From Janthinobacterium sp. B9-8 (lineage in GTDB: Bacteria; Pseudomonadota; Gammaproteobacteria; Burkholderiales; Chitinibacteraceae): a stretch of DNA of 64,000 nt. The notes under the pieces were generated by a model. That model was not told the DNA's origin and made no database searches. It was given only the letters and a program-made list of their open reading frames with translations. How positions within the stretch are numbered: the stretch's first letter is position 1; each line of letters opens with the position of its first letter. The translations under genes and the position numbers were made by a program. Of this stretch, positions 15,857 through 23,170 are shown piece by piece. The stretch lies in the NCBI RefSeq assembly GCF_000969645.2, contig NZ_CP014222.1:2297740-2361739 (forward strand), given 5' to 3'.

Positions 15857-17125
15857 TTAATCCAAACCCATGGTTTTTTTAAGAATGGGCAGTACTAAGC
15901 TAATGGGCCTTTGCTCAGAAAGCGTAATGGTGGCTGAGCACGATGTACCGCTCTGAATAGAAAATGGCGGTCCCTTGCGGGTAGACCATTCATAGTGACT
16001 AATATTTTTTGAAGAAGGCTTAAGTGCCGCCAACACCTGAATCGGCGCCAATGTGCCACTTAATTGCTGAACTAGTTTTTCATTCGCAAACACCCGCATC
16101 AAGCCCTGATCTGTGGATGGGTAATCGGCAACCGAAGTAATAAAAGCAGGCAAGAAACCAAACTCTTCACGCTTGGCAGTACTAGGGCTGATTTCTACCT
16201 TCATCCCTGATCTGATTTTTTTGCCATCGGCAGCGGGCAAATAGATATAAGCCTCAATCTCGTTAATATCGACACCTGTTGGCTCCACACTAATCAGATG
16301 AGTGCCCCGCTCTACCAATTGCCCTTCTGCCGCCTTTACCTCCAGCACACGGCCCGTATAAGGACTGATAATTGAAGTGAAATTTTTAGCATCTCGGTGC
16401 ATCAAGGCTAGCATGCGTTTTACATCGTCCAACTGATTCATCGTCTGGACAACTTCATGATCACTTTGCTTTTTTCCCTCCAGCCGAGTGACTTCCAACT
16501 GCTTAAACTGCCCTTTCACCGTTTCCGCCTCTAACTGAACAGCGGCCAGCTCCAGCTGAGAAGCAATCAAAGTTTGCTTGGTAATTAAGCCCTGCTCAAA
16601 CAAGCTGCTCTGGCTATCAATGCGCTCTTTCAAAAGCTGAGCCCTTTGCTTGGCTGACGCCAGCTGACGATCCAGATTTTGCACCTGCTGTGCCATTGTG
16701 GCTTCAAGTAGTGCCGCGCTTTTACCCGCCATAGCAACGGCCTGTGCATGCTGTGCTTCAACTTCTTTTAAACGTGCCTCACTACCCTTAATTTTTTGTA
16801 ATAAATCGTATTGCTCTAAACGACCAATAATCTGCCCGCGCGTCACCGTATCTCCTGCCTCTACTGCCAGATCAGATAAACGCCCGCTCGCCGAGCTTGT
16901 TTGCACAATAACGCCACCATTTTTTACCAGAATGCATTGCTGCCCAAGCATCTTCGTCGGTAGCACTCCCAAAACAGACCACACCAGTACCGTCACTAAT
17001 AAGAGGCCTATACCCGCAAGTGCAATCCACCCCTTAAATGAAGTCACCTGCAATAAGCTATCCAGCTCTTCAGGTGAAGATAAACGATTGAGTGCAACCT
17101 GCCTGAAAATGCCTTTTTTGATCAT
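15857..17125 (-). CDS. HlyD-family periplasmic adaptor of NHLM type
   Basis: The 422-residue membrane-fusion protein joins the inner-membrane ABC exporter to the outer-membrane channel. A short cytoplasmic N-terminus (IFRQVALNRLSSPEELDSL, the hallmark opening of NHLM-system HlyD proteins) leads to one membrane segment (about residues 32-52). Next come a split lipoyl/barrel-sandwich domain (SASGRLSDLAVEAGDTVTRG ... ISPYTGRVLEVKAAEGQLVE) and a long coiled coil between them (about 110-240). The C-terminal beta-barrel region follows. It lies five bases after the TolC-like gene and nine before the C39-ABC gene. The ATG at 17125 has only a weak ribosome site, consistent with coupling to the upstream gene. 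The assignment is firm from domain order and operon context. Confidence 0.93.
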   Translation of the reverse strand: MIKKGIFRQVALNRLSSPEELDSLLQVTSFKGWIALAGIGLLLVTVLVWSVLGVLPTKMLGQQCILVKNGGVIVQTSSASGRLSDLAVEAGDTVTRGQIIGRLEQYDLLQKIKGSEARLKEVEAQHAQAVAMAGKSAALLEATMAQQVQNLDRQLASAKQRAQLLKERIDSQSSLFEQGLITKQTLIASQLELAAVQLEAETVKGQFKQLEVTRLEGKKQSDHEVVQTMNQLDDVKRMLALMHRDAKNFTSIISPYTGRVLEVKAAEGQLVERGTHLISVEPTGVDINEIEAYIYLPAADGKKIRSGMKVEISPSTAKREEFGFLPAFITSVADYPSTDQGLMRVFANEKLVQQLSGTLAPIQVLAALKPSSKNISHYEWSTRKGPPFSIQSGTSCSATITLSEQRPISLVLPILKKTMGLD

Positions 17126-17130
17126 GACGT

Positions 17131-18675
17131 TTACTTGGCTCTCAAGGAGGGAAGAAAAGTGATCAATGGCCCTAAACCCGCCAGATCATTCATATCAAGT
17201 GACAACATATCGTTACCCCCTGCTGCAGGTAAAAAAGTCCCTGTTTCAAAGCGCAATCTCGCCAGCGCACTGGCGTAGGCTAGCTGGAGCTGCAAATAAT
17301 TCACCCTGGCACTCACAAACCGCGCCTCGGTATTGATCACATCAATCAAAGTGGATATGCCATTCTTTTGCTTAATCACTTCCTGGCTCACCGCCAGCTC
17401 GTACAAAGACAAACCCTCTTTGGCCAGCTTTATTTGCTCTGCTGTATTAAATAAAGACTGCAAAGCTGTTTCCACTCCAGTTGCAATGCCAATGCTTAAA
17501 TCCCGCTGCCGCAGCACCAGCTGCGACATCAGCGCCGAGTGCTCTTGCACCGCACCATTGGCTGCATTATTTTGCATAGGGAATTGAAAATTCAGGCGGG
17601 CAAATACCGAAGGCGTGGCTTGAAACTGGCCAGATTCCGCCGCAAAACTATAACGCCCCCCACCCTCAGAAGCCTTGGCATAGCCCAGCCCAAGCGTAAG
17701 ATTCAGCTGCGGTTTTAAACGATCTTGCACCGCCTGCATCTGGCGTTTAGCGGCCTCCAACTGCATGGCCAAGGCCTGAATATCCGGGCGCTGTAGCAAA
17801 GCTGCGGCGCTCATCGCATCGACATTCAAAGGGTAGGCAATATCCAGCACAGCAGGCAGTGCATCACTCGGCTCTGGCAATTGCCTAATGCCAAGCGCAT
17901 CCAGCCCCAGCAAACGACCTAATACCGTTCTTGCTTCAGTGCTCGCCAACACGGCAGCCTGCCGCCGCGCAACCTTGTCACCATGATCGGCCTTGAGCAA
18001 AACCAAATCAGCGCGTGGCTTTTCAGCAGCATCGACTAACTTTTGAATAGAGAGCAGCAAGCTCTGGCTGCGCTCTTCACTACTGATCGCCACTTTTTCC
18101 AATTCAACGCGATTACGATAATTCCAATATGCCAAAATCGTGTTGTAAAGTGTTTGAGAAATGCGATCGCGCAGCTGATAACGGCTCAGCTCAATATTCA
18201 GCTTTGCCACATCCTCCTCTGCTGCAATTCCCTCCGGGCCACTGCCTTTAAGCAGAGGAACAAGCAATGAAATATCTAATTTAAGCTGATTCTGCTGAGC
18301 ACGCCCCATGCCCTCATCATTCGCCATTGCATCAACACGGCTACTCAGAATCATTCCATTACGCAGTGGCTTGCTTAAGCCTAATTGATAGCCACTATTA
18401 ATTAACCCGAGATCAGGATTATTAAATTGTGGCGTAATTTTTTTATCGTAATTAAGTAAAGACGATAAAACCCAGTCAAATTGACCTACGGCTTGTAAAT
18501 GCTGGCCCTGAGCAATAGCAATATAATGTTCTTGAATTTGTATATCTGTATTTTTCTTCAAAGCATGATATACAACATCAAAAATATGCAATTCAGCAGA
18601 GCTTGCATTCATATTCAATAAAAACAAAAAAATCCCATTGAGAATAATGTTAATTTTTGTTTTTTTAAAAATCAT
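17131..18675 (-). CDS. TolC-family outer-membrane factor of the peptide exporter
   Basis: A 514-residue outer-membrane efflux channel. The signal peptide (about residues 1-27, ending MNASSAE) precedes two TolC-type repeats rich in long amphipathic helices, for example GLSLYELAVSQEVIKQKNGI, with a conserved-looking segment ALLQRPDIQALAMQLEAAKR near the middle. It is the third gene of the lanthipeptide operon, 71 bases after the synthetase and five before the HlyD-like adaptor. It therefore probably supplies a dedicated exit duct, so the peptide would leave the cell rather than stay in the periplasm. A dedicated TolC homologue inside a lanthipeptide operon is a Gram-negative adaptation. Confidence in the family is high. 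Confidence 0.93.
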   Translation of the reverse strand: MIFKKTKINIILNGIFLFLLNMNASSAELHIFDVVYHALKKNTDIQIQEHYIAIAQGQHLQAVGQFDWVLSSLLNYDKKITPQFNNPDLGLINSGYQLGLSKPLRNGMILSSRVDAMANDEGMGRAQQNQLKLDISLLVPLLKGSGPEGIAAEEDVAKLNIELSRYQLRDRISQTLYNTILAYWNYRNRVELEKVAISSEERSQSLLLSIQKLVDAAEKPRADLVLLKADHGDKVARRQAAVLASTEARTVLGRLLGLDALGIRQLPEPSDALPAVLDIAYPLNVDAMSAAALLQRPDIQALAMQLEAAKRQMQAVQDRLKPQLNLTLGLGYAKASEGGGRYSFAAESGQFQATPSVFARLNFQFPMQNNAANGAVQEHSALMSQLVLRQRDLSIGIATGVETALQSLFNTAEQIKLAKEGLSLYELAVSQEVIKQKNGISTLIDVINTEARFVSARVNYLQLQLAYASALARLRFETGTFLPAAGGNDMLSLDMNDLAGLGPLITFLPSLRAK

Positions 18676-18746
18676 AATAAATCCCGAAAATCAAGCACTA
18701 CGTCATCCACAAATGTACTGGATATTGCAGCCTCCGCAGCAAGCAT

Positions 18747-21464
18747 TTAGTCACAGACTGCAACGGGCATATCACCATGCTCTGAAGAAAGATGCTCATA
18801 AATAAGCTCATCCATCATAAAGTTAAAATTCAGATCACGTTTTACTAAGCGATTCATAAATAATGCAATGCCAGCAGAACCAGATGAGTAATCAGTGCAA
18901 ATTTTTGTGGGTGTTAGAAGAGGAAATGAATATCCTTGCTCCCTTTCAACTAAAAATAATTTTAATCCTTCAGCAACCCGATAAGCCAAACCTAGATACG
19001 ATGCATCATTAAGGAATTCATTCGCATCCAGCATATAATTTCCAAGCCCGGCCAGCCCTGAAAATAAATCAGGTGATATGGTATATTTCTGCGAAACCGC
19101 AGGTTTTATTTTTTCAATAAGATCAAAGTATTTTTTATTTTTAGTTATTTTATAGTAACGCAGCACAACACTTGCCACTCCTGCACTACCATATGCCAAA
19201 TACGGGTATAAAACATGATTAGCCATTACAGTATGACGTGGAAAACCTATTGTCCCTTCGATTTCACGCCCACACGACATATCAAAACTTAATCCGTTTT
19301 CGCCAAAAATAAGATAACGCTCATTTTTTGTCACGCAATACATATACAATAAAAACAAAGAAATACCACTAGCCCCCTCCCAAAGCCCCACCCCAATTCC
19401 TTCATTGGTGGTGCCATCCCAGGAACATCCATTTTCTTGTGTAATTGCAGCATCACAAATTATATCTGCTATTTTTATTGCCTCATTTTTATATTTTTCT
19501 TTTCCAGTTTTTGTCCATAAAAATAAATTACTCAAACCAAAACCAGCCGCACCATAACCAAGAGACATTTTTTGAAATAATAAACGATGTAAACTCGCTG
19601 CCTGTATTGCATCTTCTGCCAGTTTTTGATGTCCAAGCTCATAGAGCACCCACCCCATACCACTAGAGCCATTAAGCAATCCCGGCAAATGTCCTCCGGT
19701 ATGAAACTGACGCAGTATCCAATTATTCAATTCATCCGGAATAGCGCCCTTTACTTTTTTCCATGCATAGGCAACACCAAGTATGCCATTATCTACAGCC
19801 ATTGGGTCATAGACATTCGTTCCAAGCGGTAAAATTCGCTCTGATTTGGATATGTCCATTATCTGGAAGTTATAATTAAACACACCGTCTACTACTTTAG
19901 AACAATAATGATGAATATAATTAATATTGCCTACATTTAAATTAAATCCATGAATATCATCAGATTTTGTATTTTTTAACTGCTCAAGGCAGAAAGACAA
20001 ATCAATTTTTTCATCAGACATAAGGTATTTAATACAATTAATATATTCAGCAGGCAAAGCAATATCTTTACTTAGCTCTGTCAAAGCCGTATTTACAAAA
20101 TCATCATTAAGCTCACTTAATGTAATGTTTGGTAAAACCATTGCCATCAGAAAACAAGCCAGCGCATAAAAATCATCAGAAAAATCAATATTCACTTTAC
20201 TCATACGGGAACGCTTACCAAAGCCAGGTGAAAACATATTAGTCGCTAAATCCACACCTAGCTCGACAGCACCTTCAAAATCAATTAATTTTATTTCCAT
20301 TGTTACTGGATTTATAATTATATTATTTAATGATAAATCACCAAAAACAATATCATGTTTATGTAGCAATATTATTTGCTCAAACAATTGAGTTGAAATT
20401 TTTAAAATATTATCAAACCACTGCCTCATACTGGAATCAGACACCGTAGCATGAATTAATTTATTTGATTGAACTACAAACTGCCGGAGATTTTGTCCTT
20501 CAAGGAATGCTTGAACTAAAAAATAATGATCCCATTCCTCAAAGAATCCAATCGCTTCAGCACTAATGCCAGTGCCACTAATTTTTTTTAAAATACGAAA
20601 TTCTTTTTTTAAACGATCAATTGTATCGACACCTTGATTGTCTATCTCAATATATGGCCTGGCTTCTTTTATAACTACATCCTCTTTGCTCAATATGCTT
20701 TTCGCTTGATATACGCCACCTGCACTTGAATATTTAATTACTGAAATAATTTCGTATTCTTCACCAATAATTAAACATTCATCAGTATTTTCTTCATCAC
20801 CCTGTTTATTTTTAGCAGAGATAGGCAACTGCTTAATAAATCCATCTTTTATAAAATCGGGCAATACAAAATAGGGTGAGCGATGATCTTCAATATATTC
20901 AAATTGATCATTAAGAATACACATCTTTTTTTCACCACTCACATTGACCTCAGAAAATGAGCTAATACCACCATAGCGATAAAACAGCACGCTGGAGTCT
21001 CGGTATTGCCTATCCGACAAAATATAAGGGCCTTTTTCATTTTCTAATGCAATATAAAGACGCTCAATCAACTGCTCAAAAATAATTTGACTACTTGGAT
21101 AAATCGTAATGAATTTTCCAGCTGATTGTCGTGCACATCTTTTTCTAAGAAGTGTCCATAAAATATGCGGGTCGCTCGCAAATTTAAATTCAACGCCCTG
21201 ATCAAGGCAAACCATCGTCACTTTTCCTAAAATGCGTAACGCGGATTCTGGAATTGCAGAGACGTGAATCTTCCACCCCTGAACCGGAAGCACGGCCTTA
21301 GGTGATAAAATTTGTGTCCAGAATGGACCTTGGCTTAAGCGCCACATAGGCGGCAGGAGTTTTAATACAGAGTTATAATAAGACATTGAAGGTTTATATG
21401 CAGATGTGGGTACAAAAAAATCATCATTATCAATATTTTTTGTATTTTTTAATAAAGAAGTCAC
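18747..21464 (-). CDS. class III lanthipeptide synthetase (LanKC-type)
   Basis: A three-domain enzyme of 905 residues that should phosphorylate precursor Ser/Thr, eliminate phosphate and cyclise onto Cys. The N-terminal lyase region (about 1-220) carries RYGG at 163-166. The kinase-like domain (about 235-490) has Lys266 (VVIKEARP), catalytic Asp376 (FGDLSLNN) and DFE at 395-397 in place of DFG. The LanC-like cyclase (about 545-880) has the repeated GxxG loops GLWEGASG, LAYGSAGV, FSGLAGLG and SGSAGIAL. The Cys-Cys-His zinc ligands of LanC are missing from these loops, which points to class III rather than class I, II or IV. Start is GTG at 21464 with GGAG seven bases upstream. AT-rich composition compared with neighbours suggests acquisition by transfer. 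Confidence 0.93.
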   Translation of the reverse strand: MTSLLKNTKNIDNDDFFVPTSAYKPSMSYYNSVLKLLPPMWRLSQGPFWTQILSPKAVLPVQGWKIHVSAIPESALRILGKVTMVCLDQGVEFKFASDPHILWTLLRKRCARQSAGKFITIYPSSQIIFEQLIERLYIALENEKGPYILSDRQYRDSSVLFYRYGGISSFSEVNVSGEKKMCILNDQFEYIEDHRSPYFVLPDFIKDGFIKQLPISAKNKQGDEENTDECLIIGEEYEIISVIKYSSAGGVYQAKSILSKEDVVIKEARPYIEIDNQGVDTIDRLKKEFRILKKISGTGISAEAIGFFEEWDHYFLVQAFLEGQNLRQFVVQSNKLIHATVSDSSMRQWFDNILKISTQLFEQIILLHKHDIVFGDLSLNNIIINPVTMEIKLIDFEGAVELGVDLATNMFSPGFGKRSRMSKVNIDFSDDFYALACFLMAMVLPNITLSELNDDFVNTALTELSKDIALPAEYINCIKYLMSDEKIDLSFCLEQLKNTKSDDIHGFNLNVGNINYIHHYCSKVVDGVFNYNFQIMDISKSERILPLGTNVYDPMAVDNGILGVAYAWKKVKGAIPDELNNWILRQFHTGGHLPGLLNGSSGMGWVLYELGHQKLAEDAIQAASLHRLLFQKMSLGYGAAGFGLSNLFLWTKTGKEKYKNEAIKIADIICDAAITQENGCSWDGTTNEGIGVGLWEGASGISLFLLYMYCVTKNERYLIFGENGLSFDMSCGREIEGTIGFPRHTVMANHVLYPYLAYGSAGVASVVLRYYKITKNKKYFDLIEKIKPAVSQKYTISPDLFSGLAGLGNYMLDANEFLNDASYLGLAYRVAEGLKLFLVEREQGYSFPLLTPTKICTDYSSGSAGIALFMNRLVKRDLNFNFMMDELIYEHLSSEHGDMPVAVCD

Positions 21465-21507
21465 TTCTATGCTCCACCCTGCTCTGCTCGTTTATAAACA
21501 GCAACAA

Positions 21508-21535
21508 CAGCGCAAAGCATTAACTCTTTGCGCTG
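21508..21535 (-). terminator. strong hairpin between precursor and synthetase genes
   Basis: Perfect 10-base arms, CAGCGCAAAG and CTTTGCGCTG, enclose an eight-base loop. No clean T-run follows on the transcribed strand (TTGTTGCTG). It is more likely a leaky attenuator or RNA-stabilising hairpin that lets precursor RNA exceed synthetase RNA than a full terminator. Confidence 0.6.
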
Positions 21536-21606
21536 CCTAAAATCAGAATTTATTGTTTGAATAAAATGAATAGTTAAACTTTATTCAGAACAACTATTTA
21601 TTCTGC

Positions 21607-21789
21607 TTACTGTTGATCGTTGCTACCACAATGGTTGCTCACTGTGCTCCAGTCAGCAACTTGTTTGTCAGCAAGACCAGCACTGATTTCTGCAAGCGCT
21701 TGAAGGCTCAAAACCTTAGATTTAATATCATCTGACTTTACTTCTTGTTCTACAGCATCATTATTTTTTTGCTCAGTATTAGCAGTCAT
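21607..21789 (-). CDS. class III lanthipeptide precursor peptide (LanA)
   Basis: A 60-residue acidic peptide encoded directly upstream of the LanKC gene. The leader contains VLSLQ at residues 26-30, resembling the hydrophobic LxLQ recognition box of class III leaders. The same stretch fits the double-glycine leader pattern: Leu27-Ser28, Leu32, Ile35, then Ala37-Gly38. The predicted core from residue 39 is 22 residues long and contains DWSTVSNHCGS. Ser48, Ser51 and Cys54 make an exact Ser-x-x-Ser-x-x-Cys labionin/lanthionine motif; Thr49 and Ser56 are further possible dehydration sites. I chose the ATG at 21789, preceded by AAAGGA seven bases away. A TTG fifteen codons upstream is in frame but has no comparable site. 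The bonding pattern (labionin or two-residue lanthionine) is not decidable here. Confidence 0.9.
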   Translation of the reverse strand: MTANTEQKNNDAVEQEVKSDDIKSKVLSLQALAEISAGLADKQVADWSTVSNHCGSNDQQ

Positions 21790-21869
21790 TTTAAAGTCCT
21801 TTAGTTTTGAAAATGGCATAAGCCGATCAAACAAATGAACGAGCTATTTAATTGCCTTCGTTTATACAA

Positions 21870-21884
21870 TTGAGCCAAGCTCAA
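21870..21884 (-). promoter_or_regulatory. inverted repeat at the predicted lanthipeptide transcription start
   Basis: TTGAGC-CAA-GCTCAA is a perfect six-base inverted repeat just downstream of the predicted -10 box. Its position suits an operator, or a small hairpin at the 5' end of the precursor mRNA. No regulator gene is present in the cluster to match it with. Confidence 0.35.
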
Positions 21885-21889
21885 ATACA

Positions 21890-21918
21890 ATAATCTATTA
21901 AAAATAAAATAGCGTCAA
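21890..21918 (-). promoter_or_regulatory. predicted sigma-70 promoter for the lanthipeptide operon
   Basis: On the minus strand a -35 TTGACG (21918-21913) and a -10 GATTAT (21895-21890) are separated by exactly 17 bases. The start site would fall near 21883, leaving a leader of about 95 nucleotides before the precursor ATG. The -35 matches five of six consensus bases and the -10 four of six. Confidence 0.6.
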
Positions 21919-21983
21919 GCATTAAATATTATAAATATTAATAAAAAAACACCTGTACCCTTTATGTAACAACACACAAATTT

Positions 21984-22012
21984 ATGTATTAAAATCAATG
22001 ATTTTAATACAT
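21984..22012. repeat. 29-base palindrome upstream of the lanthipeptide promoter
   Basis: The arms ATGTATTAAAATC and GATTTTAATACAT are perfectly complementary over 13 bases around AAT. It lies about 65 bases upstream of the predicted -35. It is too AT-rich for an efficient terminator, so an operator or activator site is more likely. Confidence 0.45.
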
Positions 22013-22040
22013 CATATTATTGAAGTTTTTTATAATGTCA

Positions 22041-22099
22041 CGGCTATTTTTTCAAAAAACATATTTAATCAATAAAAATAGCCGCAATTAATATGCGGC
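22041..22099 (-). terminator. terminator with overlapping alternative hairpin
   Basis: Read on the minus strand, GCCGCA pairs with TGCGGC (22099-22094 with 22086-22081) and is followed by TATTTTTATT, a good terminator for the binding-protein operon. The second arm plus that T-run can instead pair over 11 bases with AAAAATAGCCG further on (transcribed from 22051-22041). The two folds share GCCG and exclude each other, as in attenuators. Confidence 0.6.
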
Positions 22100-22118
22100 C
22101 ATTAACAACATTAAAATA

Positions 22119-23150
22119 TTACTCTCTTGCATCCCCTGCATCCATAGGCGATATCAGCTCCGCAAATTTAATAACGGCCAAAGGAGGATAAACTCCTAAT
22201 TTTTTTGCAGCTCCCATATTCACTAAATAGGTAAACCGATTTAAAGAATCAATAGGTATTTTTGAGACACGCTCTTTCTTCAACAATATTTGCTCTGCCT
22301 TATACGCGGCCAATTCACCTACGTTAAAATAGGTGCTCACCAGCCCCAATAATGCACCGTCATTTCGAATAGGCGCTTCAGTGGCAGAAAAAACGGGGAT
22401 TTTTGCAGCTTGTGCAACTTGCACTACCGTCCGAGCATTTTTAATCATAAATGAATCTGATGGTATATATATAAACTGTGGCTTTTTTTCTAATAATGTT
22501 TGTGCTGCAATTTTTATTCCTTCCACACTTGGTTTATTATTTTCATCCAAGGCAACTGGGGCTAAATCTAGCGATAATTTATACTTTGCTGCAATTTTTT
22601 CTAAACCTTGCACCGCAAGTACCGCATTTTTTTCCTGTGAGTTATAAATCACGCCAATTGTTTGTGTGTTACGCATTTTTTGTAATGCATTCATTTGTGC
22701 GCTAAGTGGAACTAAATGTGATGCACCCGTTAAATTTCGCCCGGATGCTTGCATGCTTTTAACCAGCTTTGCTCCTATAGGGTCAGCTACAATATTAAAT
22801 ACAACCGGAATATCAGTAATATGTTTATGTGGATTAACCTGACCGACTAAACCAACTACTTCTGCTGTCACCGTTGTACCAAAGGTATAAATCAAATCTG
22901 GTTTTAACTCGCGCGCTTCACTCACAAACTCGGCAATTTTTGTATTATCAGCTTGCGCATCACGAATAATAAATTCAGCAGCAATATGGCGCTGTTTAAA
23001 ATAGGCAATAAATCCTTTTTCTGCATCGGTAAATCCACGGTAAAGAATCATCATCACTTTATACGGTGGTTTTTCCTTAATTTCAGCTGCTTTTAATTCA
23101 AGAGAAAAACAGAGCAAATACGTAAATAAAATAAGGCAACGAAAATACAT
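22119..23150 (-). CDS. TrpX/ABC_sub_bind-type periplasmic binding protein
   Basis: A 343-residue exported binding protein of the ABC_sub_bind (TrpX, YtfQ-unrelated) family. The signal peptide (about 1-21) ends at LELKAAE. The mature two-lobed fold shows YKVMMILYRGFTDAEKGFIAYF, then PDLIYTFGTTVTAEVVGL and PVVFNIVADPIGAKLV, and ends with RFTYLVNMGAAKKLGV, all typical of the family. Relatives bind aromatic amino acids or other small solutes for an ABC importer. No permease or ATPase lies nearby; it is the last gene of an operon behind two sensor-domain membrane proteins. It may deliver a ligand to their periplasmic domains rather than to an importer. A terminator follows. Confidence 0.85.
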   Translation of the reverse strand: MYFRCLILFTYLLCFSLELKAAEIKEKPPYKVMMILYRGFTDAEKGFIAYFKQRHIAAEFIIRDAQADNTKIAEFVSEARELKPDLIYTFGTTVTAEVVGLVGQVNPHKHITDIPVVFNIVADPIGAKLVKSMQASGRNLTGASHLVPLSAQMNALQKMRNTQTIGVIYNSQEKNAVLAVQGLEKIAAKYKLSLDLAPVALDENNKPSVEGIKIAAQTLLEKKPQFIYIPSDSFMIKNARTVVQVAQAAKIPVFSATEAPIRNDGALLGLVSTYFNVGELAAYKAEQILLKKERVSKIPIDSLNRFTYLVNMGAAKKLGVYPPLAVIKFAELISPMDAGDARE

Positions 23151-23170
23151 CTGTGATTCCCTTTATTGCC

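Noticed and set aside
21607..21834. Longer 75-residue version of the lanthipeptide precursor from an upstream TTG
   Set aside because: The internal ATG has a well-placed AAAGGA, whereas the TTG has none; extra residues match no leader feature.
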